Shown piece after piece: positions 8,889 to 17,503 of a stretch of DNA of 64,000 nt. A program made the translations under genes and the position numbers. The stretch is from positions 1,364,001-1,428,000 of the forward strand of contig NZ_CP007139.1 of assembly GCF_000724625.1 (NCBI RefSeq), in the 5' to 3' direction. The DNA is from Fimbriimonas ginsengisoli Gsoil 348 (GTDB lineage: Bacteria; Armatimonadota; Fimbriimonadia; Fimbriimonadales; Fimbriimonadaceae). The notes beneath the pieces are model-generated. The model searched no databases. It saw only the letters and a list, made by a program, of their open reading frames with translations, and was not told the DNA's origin. How positions within the stretch are numbered: position 1 is the first letter of the stretch; each line of letters starts with the position of its first letter.

Positions 8889-10313
8889 TTATGACGCAAT
8901 CTCGTGTCCCCACGGTCGAGTTGCTTCATATAAAGACCGATATCTTGCGTATGCGACGCCGTAGTCGGCGACTCCAGGTTCGACGCGGTCCTTAACTCGC
9001 ACGACCTGATCGCATGCGGTCTTAACATCCGGCCACACTCCGATCCCCACGCCGGCGAGGATCGCGGCTCCGAAAGCCGGCCCTTCGTCACTCTGGAGGG
9101 TGACGCACGGAGTGCCGAACATGTCGGCCAGCATCTGCAGCCAAAACCGGCTCTTCGCGCCGCCGCTCGTCACCCGGATCTCGGCGGCGGTCGCGCCTAG
9201 TCCGCGCAACAGGTCCATCCCTTCCAGCAATCCGAAGCTAATCCCCTCGAAAAGGGCGCGGCTGAAGTGCGACCTCGTATGCCCGAGCGTAATCCCGGCG
9301 AACGCCCCTCTTGCGAGCGGGTCGTTATGCGGGCATCGCTCGCCCGTGAGGTAGGGAAGGAAGGTGAGCCCGTCGCTCCCGACCGGAGCTTCGGCGGCTT
9401 CCTTCGCGATCTCGTCGTAACCGCCCCGAGCCAAGGTGTCTCGGTACCACCGCAACGCTCCCCCGCAAGAGAGCATCACTCCCATCGCATGCCACGCCCG
9501 GTTGGCATGGCAGAACGTGTGGGCGGCGCCCCGAGGATCGTAATTCGGAGCGTCGATTGCGGTGAAGACAACCCCGCTTGTCCCCAGGCTGACACTGATA
9601 ACCCCCGGCCGAACCGCGCCGGTTCCGACCGCCCCCGCCGCCTGATCGCCCCCGCCCCCGACCACCGGTATCCCTTCCGCGGTACGTCCCGTGATCTCGT
9701 GCGATTCGAAACATGTCGGAAAAAGCGAGGCATCGATCTCGAGCCTCGCCATCATCTCGGCCGACCAGGCTCGGCGCGGGACGTCCAGCAGGCCGGTTCC
9801 ACTCGCGTCGCTCACTTCCGTCGCCTTGTCGCCGGTGAGCTTGAACCGGATGTAGTCTTTCGGCAGCAACACGGTACGGATTCGCTGGTAGTTGCTCAGC
9901 TCGTTGTTTCGCAGCCAAAGGATCTTGGGCGCCTGGAATCCAGTCAGTGGAGGATTGCAGGTGATCTGCCGCACCCGGTCCGGTCCCACCGAGTTGTCGA
10001 TCTCCCGGCACTCCTCCGCCGTCCGCTGATCGTTCCACAGGATCGCGGGCCGGATTACCTCGTCGTTTTCGTCGAGGAAAACCGCCCCATGCATCTGCCC
10101 CGTGACCCCGATCGCATCCGGCTTTTCTCCGATCTCGGCGAGACATTTCTGAACGCCGATCCACCAATCCTCCGGATTCTGCTCCGACCAGAGCGGCTGC
10201 GGGACGGACAGCGGGTACTCAGCCGACGCTTCCTTCAGAACGCGTCCAGTTTCATCAATCAGCAAAACCTTGCACCCCGAAGTGCCGACATCGATCCCGA
10301 GAAGCTTGGGCAT
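8889..10313 (-). CDS. xylB: Xylulokinase (FGGY family)
   Basis: 474 residues. It phosphorylates D-xylulose to xylulose 5-phosphate for the pentose phosphate pathway. FGGY/actin-fold marks are the N-terminal G-I-D-V-G-T-S-G-C-K loop (6-15), 'G-V-T-G-Q-M-H-G' near residue 80 as in XylB, the 'G-G-G-G-D-Q-A-A-G-A-V-G' motif in mid-protein, and 'V-T-S-G-G-A-K-S-R' near residue 385 before the last ATP-binding segment. The Q-M-H-G signature favours xylulokinase over glycerol or ribulose kinase. No xylose isomerase lies beside it; the isomerase and sugar importers must be encoded elsewhere, or the enzyme serves the pentoses released by the arabinofuranosidases downstream. Confidence 0.92.
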   Translation of the reverse strand: MPKLLGIDVGTSGCKVLLIDETGRVLKEASAEYPLSVPQPLWSEQNPEDWWIGVQKCLAEIGEKPDAIGVTGQMHGAVFLDENDEVIRPAILWNDQRTAEECREIDNSVGPDRVRQITCNPPLTGFQAPKILWLRNNELSNYQRIRTVLLPKDYIRFKLTGDKATEVSDASGTGLLDVPRRAWSAEMMARLEIDASLFPTCFESHEITGRTAEGIPVVGGGGDQAAGAVGTGAVRPGVISVSLGTSGVVFTAIDAPNYDPRGAAHTFCHANRAWHAMGVMLSCGGALRWYRDTLARGGYDEIAKEAAEAPVGSDGLTFLPYLTGERCPHNDPLARGAFAGITLGHTRSHFSRALFEGISFGLLEGMDLLRGLGATAAEIRVTSGGAKSRFWLQMLADMFGTPCVTLQSDEGPAFGAAILAGVGIGVWPDVKTACDQVVRVKDRVEPGVADYGVAYARYRSLYEATRPWGHEIAS

Positions 10314-10460
10314 GCCCGGAGTTTACAGAGAATGGGGCGTCACCGTTCTACAACCACCAGTGCCACGGATGCAGGGAGACGCCCGCGTCCCATAACGCGT
10401 CTTCTCGGAAGCCCATCCCTGAACTCAGCACAGTTACAGGATCGGGCGCCGCATCGTCCC

Positions 10461-10640
10461 TGACCCGTAGGGTCGCAGAACTTAGCCAGGCGGTCGCAGA
10501 CCCCTGGTAAAGAGCCCCGATCACCCGACCCGGCAGGGTCGCAGAACTTTTTCCAGTCAACCCCGTGGCACGGCGCTTCCAGCCCGTGTGTCTCGCGACC
10601 ATCTGGTCGTTTAAATCCGCCAAGGCGTGATGCCCTTGGA
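10461..10640. repeat. Repeat-packed intergenic region
   Basis: The 356-bp gap between xylB and the phosphatase gene. It holds two copies of AGGGTCGCAGAACTT (10469-10483 and 10535-10549), each after a small GACCC...GGGTC hairpin, a third partial GGTCGCAGA (10492-10500), then a hairpin GTGGCACGG...CCGTG (10565-10588) and a CGACCA-TC-TGGTCG hairpin (10596-10609). The last two match modules of the large composite elements at 30990 and 47599. No coding signal. Confidence 0.8.
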
Positions 10641-10669
10641 ACGGCTATGTGCCGGTACCCTCTCTGGCA

Positions 10670-11584
10670 ATGCGCAAAGCCGTAATCGACGTTGGCTCTA
10701 ACTCGGTCCTCTTGGTCGTTGAGGAAAAGACAGACGCCGGATGGCGGCAGGTTTATGAGACGACGGCGGTGACCGCGCTCGGTGAAGGGACGAAGACGAC
10801 CGGGCGGCTGAGCGAGAGAGGGATGGCCGACACCTTGGCTGCGCTGGCCCGGATGTATCGGGAAGCTCGCGAACACGGAGCGACGGAAATCGTTGCCGCC
10901 GCCACGATGGCGGCGAGGATTGCGGAGAACACCGACGAATTCCTTGCGCGGGCCGAAGCTCAGGGCACTCCGGTATTCGTCCTCTCCGGCGAAGACGAGG
11001 CCGAGCTCGGCTTTCGCGCCGTGGCCGACGATCCGACGTTCGCCCAGTACCCCCGCCTCTCCATCGTCGACCCCGGGGGTCACAGCACCGAGCTGATGAC
11101 GGCCGACCGCGCGGCAGAGGGGTGGCAGGTGTCTTTCCGGAGAAGCTATCCCGTGGGCACCCTCGGGCTCAAGAGTCAAATGTTGGGTGAGGAGTCGCCC
11201 GACTTCGGCGCCATTCTCGGCGCCTCCAGCGCCATCGACGACCTTCTGAACCTCAACTACGCCCCCGGGGAAGCCGGGCATACCGTCGTCCTTGGCGCGA
11301 CCGGCACCAACCTCGTCTCGATCCGCGACCGGCTCGCCACCTGGCAGCCGGAAAAGGTGCATGGCGCGTACCTCGACTACGAGGAGATCAGCAAGGCGGT
11401 GGGCTGGATGATGCCGATGTCCGACGCGCAACGCGCCGCCATTGTCGGCATGGAGCCAGGCCGCGAAAAGACTCTCCACATCGGCGCGCTCATCCTCGAG
11501 CGTTTCCTCCACGCCCTTGGCGCTCCCGGCTGCTCCGTCTCGGTCCGCGGTTGGCGGCACGCGCTGCTGGAGCGGGGTTCGTAA
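10670..11584 (+). CDS. Ppx/GppA-family phosphatase
   Basis: I place the start at ATG 10670, which gives the family's normal N-terminus; the frame is open from 10649. The ASKHA-fold phosphate loops are V-I-D-V-G-S-N-S-V-L-L (near residue 4) and I-V-D-P-G-G-H-S-T-E-L (near residue 138). With about 304 residues it corresponds to the two-subdomain N-terminal catalytic core without the C-terminal HD extension of E. coli Ppx. The family hydrolyses polyphosphate or the pppGpp 5'-phosphate; which one cannot be told here. A PPK2 polyphosphate kinase lies at 61115-61942. The next gene starts 22 bp downstream but is of unrelated function. Confidence 0.85.
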   Translation: MRKAVIDVGSNSVLLVVEEKTDAGWRQVYETTAVTALGEGTKTTGRLSERGMADTLAALARMYREAREHGATEIVAAATMAARIAENTDEFLARAEAQGTPVFVLSGEDEAELGFRAVADDPTFAQYPRLSIVDPGGHSTELMTADRAAEGWQVSFRRSYPVGTLGLKSQMLGEESPDFGAILGASSAIDDLLNLNYAPGEAGHTVVLGATGTNLVSIRDRLATWQPEKVHGAYLDYEEISKAVGWMMPMSDAQRAAIVGMEPGREKTLHIGALILERFLHALGAPGCSVSVRGWRHALLERGS

Positions 11585-11606
11585 CATCTGCTAGAGTAAC
11601 GTCACG

Positions 11607-12365
11607 ATGTTCCAACATCGCTCTCCGCGAGAACAGTACGCGGTCATCGGCATCGGTGTCCTTTTACTTGCCGGCGCTGGGTATGTCGGCGCGGAGCGTC
11701 TCCGGCAGCCCGGGCCGCTAATCATTCAGCCGGCGGCGGTGCCGCCCGCCGCGAAAGAGAAACCGGCCGAGCCCGTGGCCGCAGCTCCCACGGAGCTTGT
11801 CGTCCATGTATCGGGAGCGGTCAAATCGCCAGGAGTAGTTCGACTTAAGTCGGACTCCCGAGTCGACGACGCGGTTAAAGCGGCGGGAGGCCCGAAGGCG
11901 AACGCCGACCTCGACCGAATCAACCTCGCCGCTCACCTGATCGACGCCACCGTCGTGTATGTCCCGCCTAAGGGTGACAAGGCTCGAGAGGTCGCCCCCA
12001 CCTACCGGGGTGGCAAAGATGCAACGCCCCTCTACACCCCGGAAAAGGCGCCCCAGGCTCCGCCGCCGAAAAGTCTTGCCGGCTCGCTCCCTTCCACCAT
12101 CGAGCCGGTAGCCCCGCCCGACCTAAAGGTGGAATCGACCGGTCAGCACCGGACGAAGGCGAAGACGCCGACCGGCGCCGTCAGCCTCAACTCGGCCACC
12201 GCCGAGGAACTTCAAACGCTTCCCGGAATAGGGCCTTCCACCGCTCAAAAAATCATCGACTATCGCCAACAGCACGGGCCGTTCGCCAGCGTAGACGGCC
12301 TGATCGACGTGAAAGGGATCGGGCCGAAGAAGATGGAAAAGCTGCGCCAGTGGCTCAAGCTATAG
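11607..12365 (+). CDS. comEA: ComEA-like DNA-binding competence protein
   Basis: 252 residues. ComEA is the membrane-anchored DNA receptor that pulls DNA into the periplasm during natural transformation. The order is: N-terminal membrane anchor (about 12-30), a Pro/Ala linker, an SLBB-like domain (about 66-125; V-H-V-S-G-A-V-K-S-P-G-V), a second Pro-rich linker, and a C-terminal double helix-hairpin-helix (about 193-252; L-N-S-A-T-A-E-E-L and L-P-G-I-G-P, then V-K-G-I-G-P-K-K). This is the canonical Firmicutes-type layout. Together with the ComM gene 2 kb away it suggests competence. Its stop is 3 bp from the convergent gene end. Confidence 0.93.
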   Translation: MFQHRSPREQYAVIGIGVLLLAGAGYVGAERLRQPGPLIIQPAAVPPAAKEKPAEPVAAAPTELVVHVSGAVKSPGVVRLKSDSRVDDAVKAAGGPKANADLDRINLAAHLIDATVVYVPPKGDKAREVAPTYRGGKDATPLYTPEKAPQAPPPKSLAGSLPSTIEPVAPPDLKVESTGQHRTKAKTPTGAVSLNSATAEELQTLPGIGPSTAQKIIDYRQQHGPFASVDGLIDVKGIGPKKMEKLRQWLKL

Positions 12366-12368
12366 CCG

Positions 12369-13292
12369 CTAGCGAATCTGGCGGGCCGATTTGACGGGAA
12401 CGCGGAACAGATCTCCCTCTTCGTTGCCCACCCGCAGGGTGCGAGCGTCGTCCCAGCAGATCGCCTCGCTCTGCCCCATCCCGGCGAGGCTTATCTTGGA
12501 AGGATGCCGTCCGGAAAGGATGTGCTCACCCTTCGCACCGGTGTCGAAGAGCCAAATCGCCTGCTCCGGCAAATGGGTAAGCACCGCCAGCCGCTTGCGG
12601 TCGGGTGAGACCGACGCCGCCGTCACCCATCCCCCCAACTCGGTCTGGTCCACGAGCTTCAGCATGTTCGTTTGCCGAGGATCGCGGGTGTCGAGCCGGT
12701 AAAGCCGAGCGATGGTTCCGGGGAAGAACGAGTTCAGCCGGGTCTTGGAGATGAAGTACAGCTTGCCATTCAGCGGAAAGAACGCCTCGCAATCCCACTC
12801 GTACGCTCCTTTCGGCGGGAATTCCTTCTGATCCGGATAGGCGATCGGAATATGCAGCGCAGCCGGCGCCGACTTCACCTTGGTCGGATCGGGCTCGGGA
12901 AGGAGATACACGCCGAGATCCTTCCGCCGATTCTTGTTGTTCCCCATATCGGAAACGATGAGCGTGTTCCGGTCTCGCGAAATTTCTTCCCAGTCGACGT
13001 TCTGAGCATTCGGAATCTGCACTTCCGAGATCAACTCTCCGTTCCCCTTTATGGCAAAGATTCGAGCCGTGTCGCCGCTATCGTTGTGGACCCAATAGGT
13101 GTCTTTAAAGCGGGCGCTCTTGGCGATGCCGCTCATCTCGTCGATCTCTTTCGAACCGACGTGGGCGAACGGGGTAGACGGCGCCACCGTGTTCAGCGCC
13201 TGCGCGATCGGCTCGGCCGCGACCAGCACCACCGACAAAATGAGGAGACGACGCACGAGAATACGCGGATGCTGGGCCATGGGACGCTTCAC
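12369..13292 (-). CDS. Secreted beta-propeller-like protein of unknown function
   Basis: 307 residues with an N-terminal signal segment (about 11-32). The motif E-M-S-G-I-A-K-S followed by W-V-H-N-D-S-G-D (residues about 52-72) and repeated 'D-W-E-E-I-S-R-D', 'Y-E-W-D-C-E-A-F-F' and 'S-E-A-I-C-W-D-D' blades are typical of a family of secreted proteins with an SdiA-regulated/phytase-like propeller. No catalytic residue set is diagnostic here. It lies tail-to-tail with comEA (3-bp gap). Function not assigned. Confidence 0.75.
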   Translation of the reverse strand: MKRPMAQHPRILVRRLLILSVVLVAAEPIAQALNTVAPSTPFAHVGSKEIDEMSGIAKSARFKDTYWVHNDSGDTARIFAIKGNGELISEVQIPNAQNVDWEEISRDRNTLIVSDMGNNKNRRKDLGVYLLPEPDPTKVKSAPAALHIPIAYPDQKEFPPKGAYEWDCEAFFPLNGKLYFISKTRLNSFFPGTIARLYRLDTRDPRQTNMLKLVDQTELGGWVTAASVSPDRKRLAVLTHLPEQAIWLFDTGAKGEHILSGRHPSKISLAGMGQSEAICWDDARTLRVGNEEGDLFRVPVKSARQIR

Positions 13293-13335
13293 TCTAACCA
13301 GCTCGGCAAGGTGGAGGTTCCCTGCGACGCTTCCC

Positions 13336-13881
13336 CTATCCGGCCGCCCCGGTCCAAGAGCCGTACCCGGAGCCGGATGCCATGGTTGGCTGCACGTCTC
13401 CCGGCTTAATCGTTAGGATCGCGGTTGCCGACGTGAACGAAGCGGTTAACGCTTCCGGGCGGCCCAGGCCATAGTCTTGCCGCGACGCAACGAAGCCTGC
13501 CGTCACTTCATATTTCCCCGCAACCAGAGGGAACCAAGATCGAGAAGCATGTACCAAGGTGGTCGCATGGGGCGGCAGATAGATCAGGGGTGGCGGGCCG
13601 CCCCACACCATCGGCGTCGCGGTGGCGGGCTTGAGCTGCCACATCATCCCCTTTTCGCTCTTCAACGTGTAGACCGGTTTCGGCAATTCGATGCTTCGAT
13701 CGATATATAGAGTGACCGGGAGGTCGTTGTCGTTTTTCACGAAGCAGCGAATCAGATCGGGCCCGTCTGACTTGGCCGTGATCGAGAGCCCAAACGTAAG
13801 CCCTCGATCTGCCTTACTCCACGCGGTATCGGCGGGAGCGGCTTGGAAAACGGCGGCGATGGCGAGGAGGGGAGCGAACAT
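13336..13881 (-). CDS. Small secreted protein of unknown function
   Basis: I set the start at ATG 13881 because GGAGG lies 5 bp upstream (GGAGGTAGCCATG); the frame extends to 13911. The product has 181 residues: a short signal peptide (about 1-14, ending Q-A-A), then a beta-rich domain that looks like an Ig/transthyretin-type fold (I-R-C-F-V-K-N-D-N-D-L-P-V-T-L-Y). I recognise no family. It may pair with the preceding minus-strand secreted protein gene (43 bp apart). Confidence 0.7.
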   Translation of the reverse strand: MFAPLLAIAAVFQAAPADTAWSKADRGLTFGLSITAKSDGPDLIRCFVKNDNDLPVTLYIDRSIELPKPVYTLKSEKGMMWQLKPATATPMVWGGPPPLIYLPPHATTLVHASRSWFPLVAGKYEVTAGFVASRQDYGLGRPEALTASFTSATAILTIKPGDVQPTMASGSGYGSWTGAAG

Positions 13882-14012
13882 GGCTACCTCCTTCGTGCCG
13901 CGGGCGGCCACGCAAGTTCAATCGTTCTGTAAACTATCGGCAAGATCGTATAGGTTCATTCGCCGCCCCTCATCGGAAAGAGGACCAGACGATCCAAGCC
14001 GGCTGGTTAACA

Positions 14013-14426
14013 TTGGCGACGCTAATATCCCGTAACCTGGCCCCTTTGGGGGCGATTCTGATCGCGCTCTGCGGTTGCGGCGTCCCGGACCGGGACGCCG
14101 CACACCTTGCCAGCGTATGGGACACGGTTTTGCGTCGGCTGGACGAACACAATATCGTGAGAATTCGCGTACGTGCTCAAAGTGCGGCCGGGCACACGTT
14201 GGAGTTCGAAACAGGTGATTCAAAAACGATTGCCGCGTGCGTGGAGGCGACGCACCATGTGGTGCCGGTTCCCGATCGACAATTCAATCAGCCGGACAGC
14301 ATTCAGTTTGTAGATGGGCGCGGCAATAAAACCCAGATGCACATCAATTTCTTCAACGGCCGGCACGATCTCGGCCCCCGCATGGAGGCGTGTTTCAACG
14401 GCCTCGCCCGGTTCCCGGTGGAGTGA
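14013..14426 (+). CDS. Small putative lipoprotein
   Basis: 137 residues from a TTG start. The N-terminus (about 1-22) is hydrophobic and ends in A-L-C-G-C, an acceptable lipobox, so export and lipidation are likely. The remainder is a compact alpha/beta domain without recognised family. Start choice is uncertain: no good ribosome-binding site is seen, though the TTG gives a complete signal sequence. Confidence 0.5.
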   Translation: MATLISRNLAPLGAILIALCGCGVPDRDAAHLASVWDTVLRRLDEHNIVRIRVRAQSAAGHTLEFETGDSKTIAACVEATHHVVPVPDRQFNQPDSIQFVDGRGNKTQMHINFFNGRHDLGPRMEACFNGLARFPVE

Positions 14427-14473
14427 ATCGTTTCGGCTCCGCGAAGTGCCTCGCCGTTCTGTAAACTACCGCC

Positions 14474-16000
14474 ATGATCGCGCAGGCCCACTCGGCGACC
14501 CTCATCGGGATCGAGGCTTTGCCAATTGTCGTGGAGGTGGACCTGCAGGGATATGTCCAAGGCGACGGGGAACGCTACTTCATCCTCGTCGGACTCCCCG
14601 ACAAAGCCGTCCAAGAGAGCCGCGAGCGCGTGCGGACCGCTTGCCGGAATAGCGGCCTCGGCTTCCCGAATCGGAAGATCATGTGTAACCTCGCCCCCGG
14701 CGACATTCGCAAGGAGGGGCCGTGGCTCGATCTTCCGATGGCGGTCGCGATCTGTGGGGTGGACGGAAAGTTCCCCTTGGAGGAGCTCGAAAGCACCCTC
14801 ATCATCGGCGAGCTCGGTCTCGACGGCGACCTAAAGCCGATGGATGGCGCCGTGAACGTGGCGCTGATGGCGAAGGAGCAAGGTTTCAAGCGGCTCATCG
14901 TTCCCGAAGCGTGCGCCGCGGAAGCATCCGTCGCGGTGGGCGTCGAAGTGTACGGCGTACGCCGGCTGCTGGACGCGATCGAGATCCTGAGCGGTTCCAG
15001 CCTCTTCTCCCCGCATCGTTTCGAGCCGAGCCTGGACGTTCGACTTCCTGAATACAACGTCGACTACTCCGACGTGAAGGGTCAGCGCCACGCCGTCCGG
15101 GCCCTGGAAGTCGCGGCGGCCGGCGGGCACAACGTATTGATGAACGGCCCTCCCGGCTCCGGCAAAACGATGCTCGCCCGGCGTCTCCCAACAATCCTGC
15201 CGCCCCTATCGCTCGAAGAGTCGATCGCGGTAACCCGCATCCTCTCCGCGGCCGGCCAAAAGGGGGATAAGTCCGGTCTCGTCTGGGAGCGGCCGTTCCG
15301 TTCGCCTCACCATTCTGCAAGCTACGCCGCCATCGTCGGCGGAGGTAAGAACCCAAAGCCGGGCGAGGTATCGCTCGCCCATTTTGGGGTCCTTTTTGCC
15401 GACGAATTTCCTGAATTCGATCGGGGAGTCTTGGAGGCGCTAAGGCAGCCGTTGGAGGATGGGGAGGTTACGGTTGCGCGGGTTAGCAACACGCTTACCT
15501 TCCCCGCCGAGTGCATTTTAGTCGCCGCTATGAATCCTTGTCCTTGCGGCTTCAAGGGGCTTCCGGAGGAGCGATGCGTCGGCCAATCGCAGTGCGAGCG
15601 GTACTCCGGGAAGATCAGCGGTCCTCTGCGGGATCGGATCGACATCCATCTCGAAGTGCAGCGCCTGAAGCCGGACGAGCTCATCGGGATGCCGACCGGG
15701 GAGTGCAGCGGGGCCGTTCGAGATCGGGTCATCGCGGCTCGGGAAAGGCAGAACGTCCGCCTGGGCAACCACCGCGTAAACGCGAAAATGAACCCGCGCG
15801 AAATCCGTGAGCTGATTGTTCTGGATCAGGACAGTCAGGATTTCATGCGGCTCGTGGCCGCGAGGATGAACCTTTCGGCTCGGGTATTCGACCGCATTCT
15901 AAAAGTCGGCCGCACAATCGCCGATCTCTCGGGTGACGATCTAGTTCGAAAGAGCCACCTCTCAGAGGCAGTGCAGTACAGAGATCGGGGAGTCTCATAG
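14474..16000 (+). CDS. comM: ComM/YifB-family AAA+ ATPase
   Basis: 508 residues. ComM is a hexameric helicase that helps branch migration of incoming single-stranded DNA during natural transformation. The order is: N-terminal ChlI/Lon-protease-like fold (about 1-165), AAA+ core with Walker A G-P-P-G-S-G-K-T-M-L near residue 221, R-P-F-R-S-P-H-H-S near 274, Walker B V-L-F-A-D-E-F-P-E-F near 309, the conserved cysteine motif M-N-P-C-P-C-G-F near 354, and the C-terminal Mg-chelatase-like helical domain. Length is normal. It fits with comEA upstream as part of a dispersed competence gene set. The next gene begins 9 bp later but differs sharply in base composition. Confidence 0.95.
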   Translation: MIAQAHSATLIGIEALPIVVEVDLQGYVQGDGERYFILVGLPDKAVQESRERVRTACRNSGLGFPNRKIMCNLAPGDIRKEGPWLDLPMAVAICGVDGKFPLEELESTLIIGELGLDGDLKPMDGAVNVALMAKEQGFKRLIVPEACAAEASVAVGVEVYGVRRLLDAIEILSGSSLFSPHRFEPSLDVRLPEYNVDYSDVKGQRHAVRALEVAAAGGHNVLMNGPPGSGKTMLARRLPTILPPLSLEESIAVTRILSAAGQKGDKSGLVWERPFRSPHHSASYAAIVGGGKNPKPGEVSLAHFGVLFADEFPEFDRGVLEALRQPLEDGEVTVARVSNTLTFPAECILVAAMNPCPCGFKGLPEERCVGQSQCERYSGKISGPLRDRIDIHLEVQRLKPDELIGMPTGECSGAVRDRVIAARERQNVRLGNHRVNAKMNPREIRELIVLDQDSQDFMRLVAARMNLSARVFDRILKVGRTIADLSGDDLVRKSHLSEAVQYRDRGVS

Positions 16001-16009
16001 TCGAAACTT

Positions 16010-17047
16010 ATGGCACGGGTCAATAAACATCCAAACGCCGGTCTTGATCCTTCTCGAGACCTTGTCCACGGCCACGTAGCTCTCATCGACATTCTAGGCT
16101 TCAAAGGCGCATGGAACCGCTTTAGCTCTCAGGACTTGATCGAATTCTTCACTAGCATAGAACGGGCACTGACTCGGTTCAAGGAAGACAGTGAGACACC
16201 AAGCTCTTCCTTGGTGCCAATTGCTCATTTGTCAGATAGTGGTGGAATTGGGTGGAAAAGGGACGATCAGGGTGTTGTTTTACTATCTGAAATCATTCAG
16301 TATCCACTCCCGTTCCACTACGCTCTAATAAGTGACACAATAGTGATTGCGTTCGAAGACCAAACACCTGACGATATAAACGGGGTGCTGCACATTGGTG
16401 CGGTCGCGGCCCGGATTCAGCGCATGTTGTTCGATAGTCGCTTTCGTTGGCTTTCCCGTGGCTACATTTGCAGGGGGCAATTCGCGCTCAACAAATCCAT
16501 CATTGTAGGTCCAGCTATTGATGAAGCGGCGTCAAGATACGAGCTGTCTGATTGTGCTTGTATTTGGCTGAGTCCTCTGCTTTACAACGATCTCATTGAA
16601 ATACGTTCCTCCCAGTGGGTGAATTCGCGTAGAAAGGATACTGATGTCAACGCGATTAAGGAGTTTTTCTTCGAGCACGGGAGCTATCTACCGTGGATAA
16701 ATATACCTTTGAAGGATGGAAAATCCATTGAGTCGGCGGTGGTTAACCCGTTTGTGCGGTCAATACCTTCACGGTGTACGCAAATTCTCAGAGCTTTTGA
16801 TACCTCTCCAAACGACATCGACGTACTCAGCAAGAAACTCAGGACCAAAGATCTCTTGCAGCAGTGTCATGAATCCCTATGTAGACTGTTTGACGAACCT
16901 TCGCTCGATACCCTTCCGCATAAAAAACGTTCTAAGGATTACAAGAAGTTCTATCAAAAAATGATTGACCGTAATCAGGCAAGGGTTGTCAGAAAGGCCA
17001 CCTTCTCAAAAGAAGGTACGCGGATAGAAGACCCATATGAGCAGTAA
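16010..17047 (+). CDS. AT-rich orphan gene with class III nucleotidyl-cyclase-like signature
   Basis: 345 residues. I recognise the pattern rather than a named family: A-L-I-D-I-L-G-F-K-G (about 24-33) matches the first metal-binding Asp strand of class III cyclases, I-S-D-T-I-V-I-A-F (about 106-114) the second, and 'R-G-Y-I-C-R-G...I-I-V-G-P-A-I-D-E-A-A-S-R-Y-E' (about 148-178) the helix carrying the transition-state Arg before (R)-x-E. The C-terminal ~130 residues are Lys/Arg-rich and of unknown fold. A 60-base sample (16201-16260) is 45% G+C against 62-65% in neighbours, with ATA, AGA and TTT codons used freely, suggesting lateral transfer. It could be a signalling cyclase related to those in cyclic-nucleotide antiphage systems, but no effector gene is adjacent. 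Confidence 0.6.
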   Translation: MARVNKHPNAGLDPSRDLVHGHVALIDILGFKGAWNRFSSQDLIEFFTSIERALTRFKEDSETPSSSLVPIAHLSDSGGIGWKRDDQGVVLLSEIIQYPLPFHYALISDTIVIAFEDQTPDDINGVLHIGAVAARIQRMLFDSRFRWLSRGYICRGQFALNKSIIVGPAIDEAASRYELSDCACIWLSPLLYNDLIEIRSSQWVNSRRKDTDVNAIKEFFFEHGSYLPWINIPLKDGKSIESAVVNPFVRSIPSRCTQILRAFDTSPNDIDVLSKKLRTKDLLQQCHESLCRLFDEPSLDTLPHKKRSKDYKKFYQKMIDRNQARVVRKATFSKEGTRIEDPYEQ

Positions 17048-17503
17048 CCATTGAGCAGGTAGCAAATCTGTTCCCATAAGCTTGCCCGATGCCTGGACGG
17101 GAAACAGGGCCACTAACCTTCACCCTCAGCCCTTCTTACTTAAGAATAATTGAAATTAGGCCCTTGATAGATACTGTGCCACCTCCGTCTATCTTCTTTG
17201 CAGGGGCGGCTCGCGCCCTGATACCGCTGTATGCTGGCACTACGTTGTTTTTTGAGGGCTATACTCCCTGCATCCATTTGGACTTAACTCTCCCGTTTCG
17301 CGACTCGCCGATCCTCCTATCGTTCCTTGGGCAGCAGAGGAGAGCCATAGAGCCGCTCGGGGTGAAGGCAAGGTTTGGATCTCAATGCAACAGAAGAGCT
17401 TAACTGAACAGCCACCTTCAACCCCGTCCTCCCAACCGCGATTTACAGTGTCCCAATGCGGGATATCTTTGCCACGACGGCAGGGGAAGGGACTCCGGAT
17501 TTT
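17048..17503. other. 456-bp interval without a convincing gene
   Basis: The interval between the cyclase-like gene and the rhamnosidase stop. It is intermediate in G+C. A 104-codon frame (17089-17403) is present but has no ribosome-binding site or family resemblance, and begins in a phrase (acctTCACCCTCAGCCC) common in intergenic repeats of G+C-rich bacteria. It may mark the right edge of an imported segment. Confidence 0.5.

Noticed and set aside
10340-11587. 415-codon minus-strand frame opposite the Ppx/GppA gene
   Set aside because: Overlaps a gene with clear catalytic motifs; the translation is His/Gly/Arg-rich noise.
17089-17403. 104-codon open frame after the cyclase-like gene
   Set aside because: No ribosome-binding site, no recognisable family, and it opens in a phrase typical of intergenic repeats. 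Kept only as an unresolved gap.
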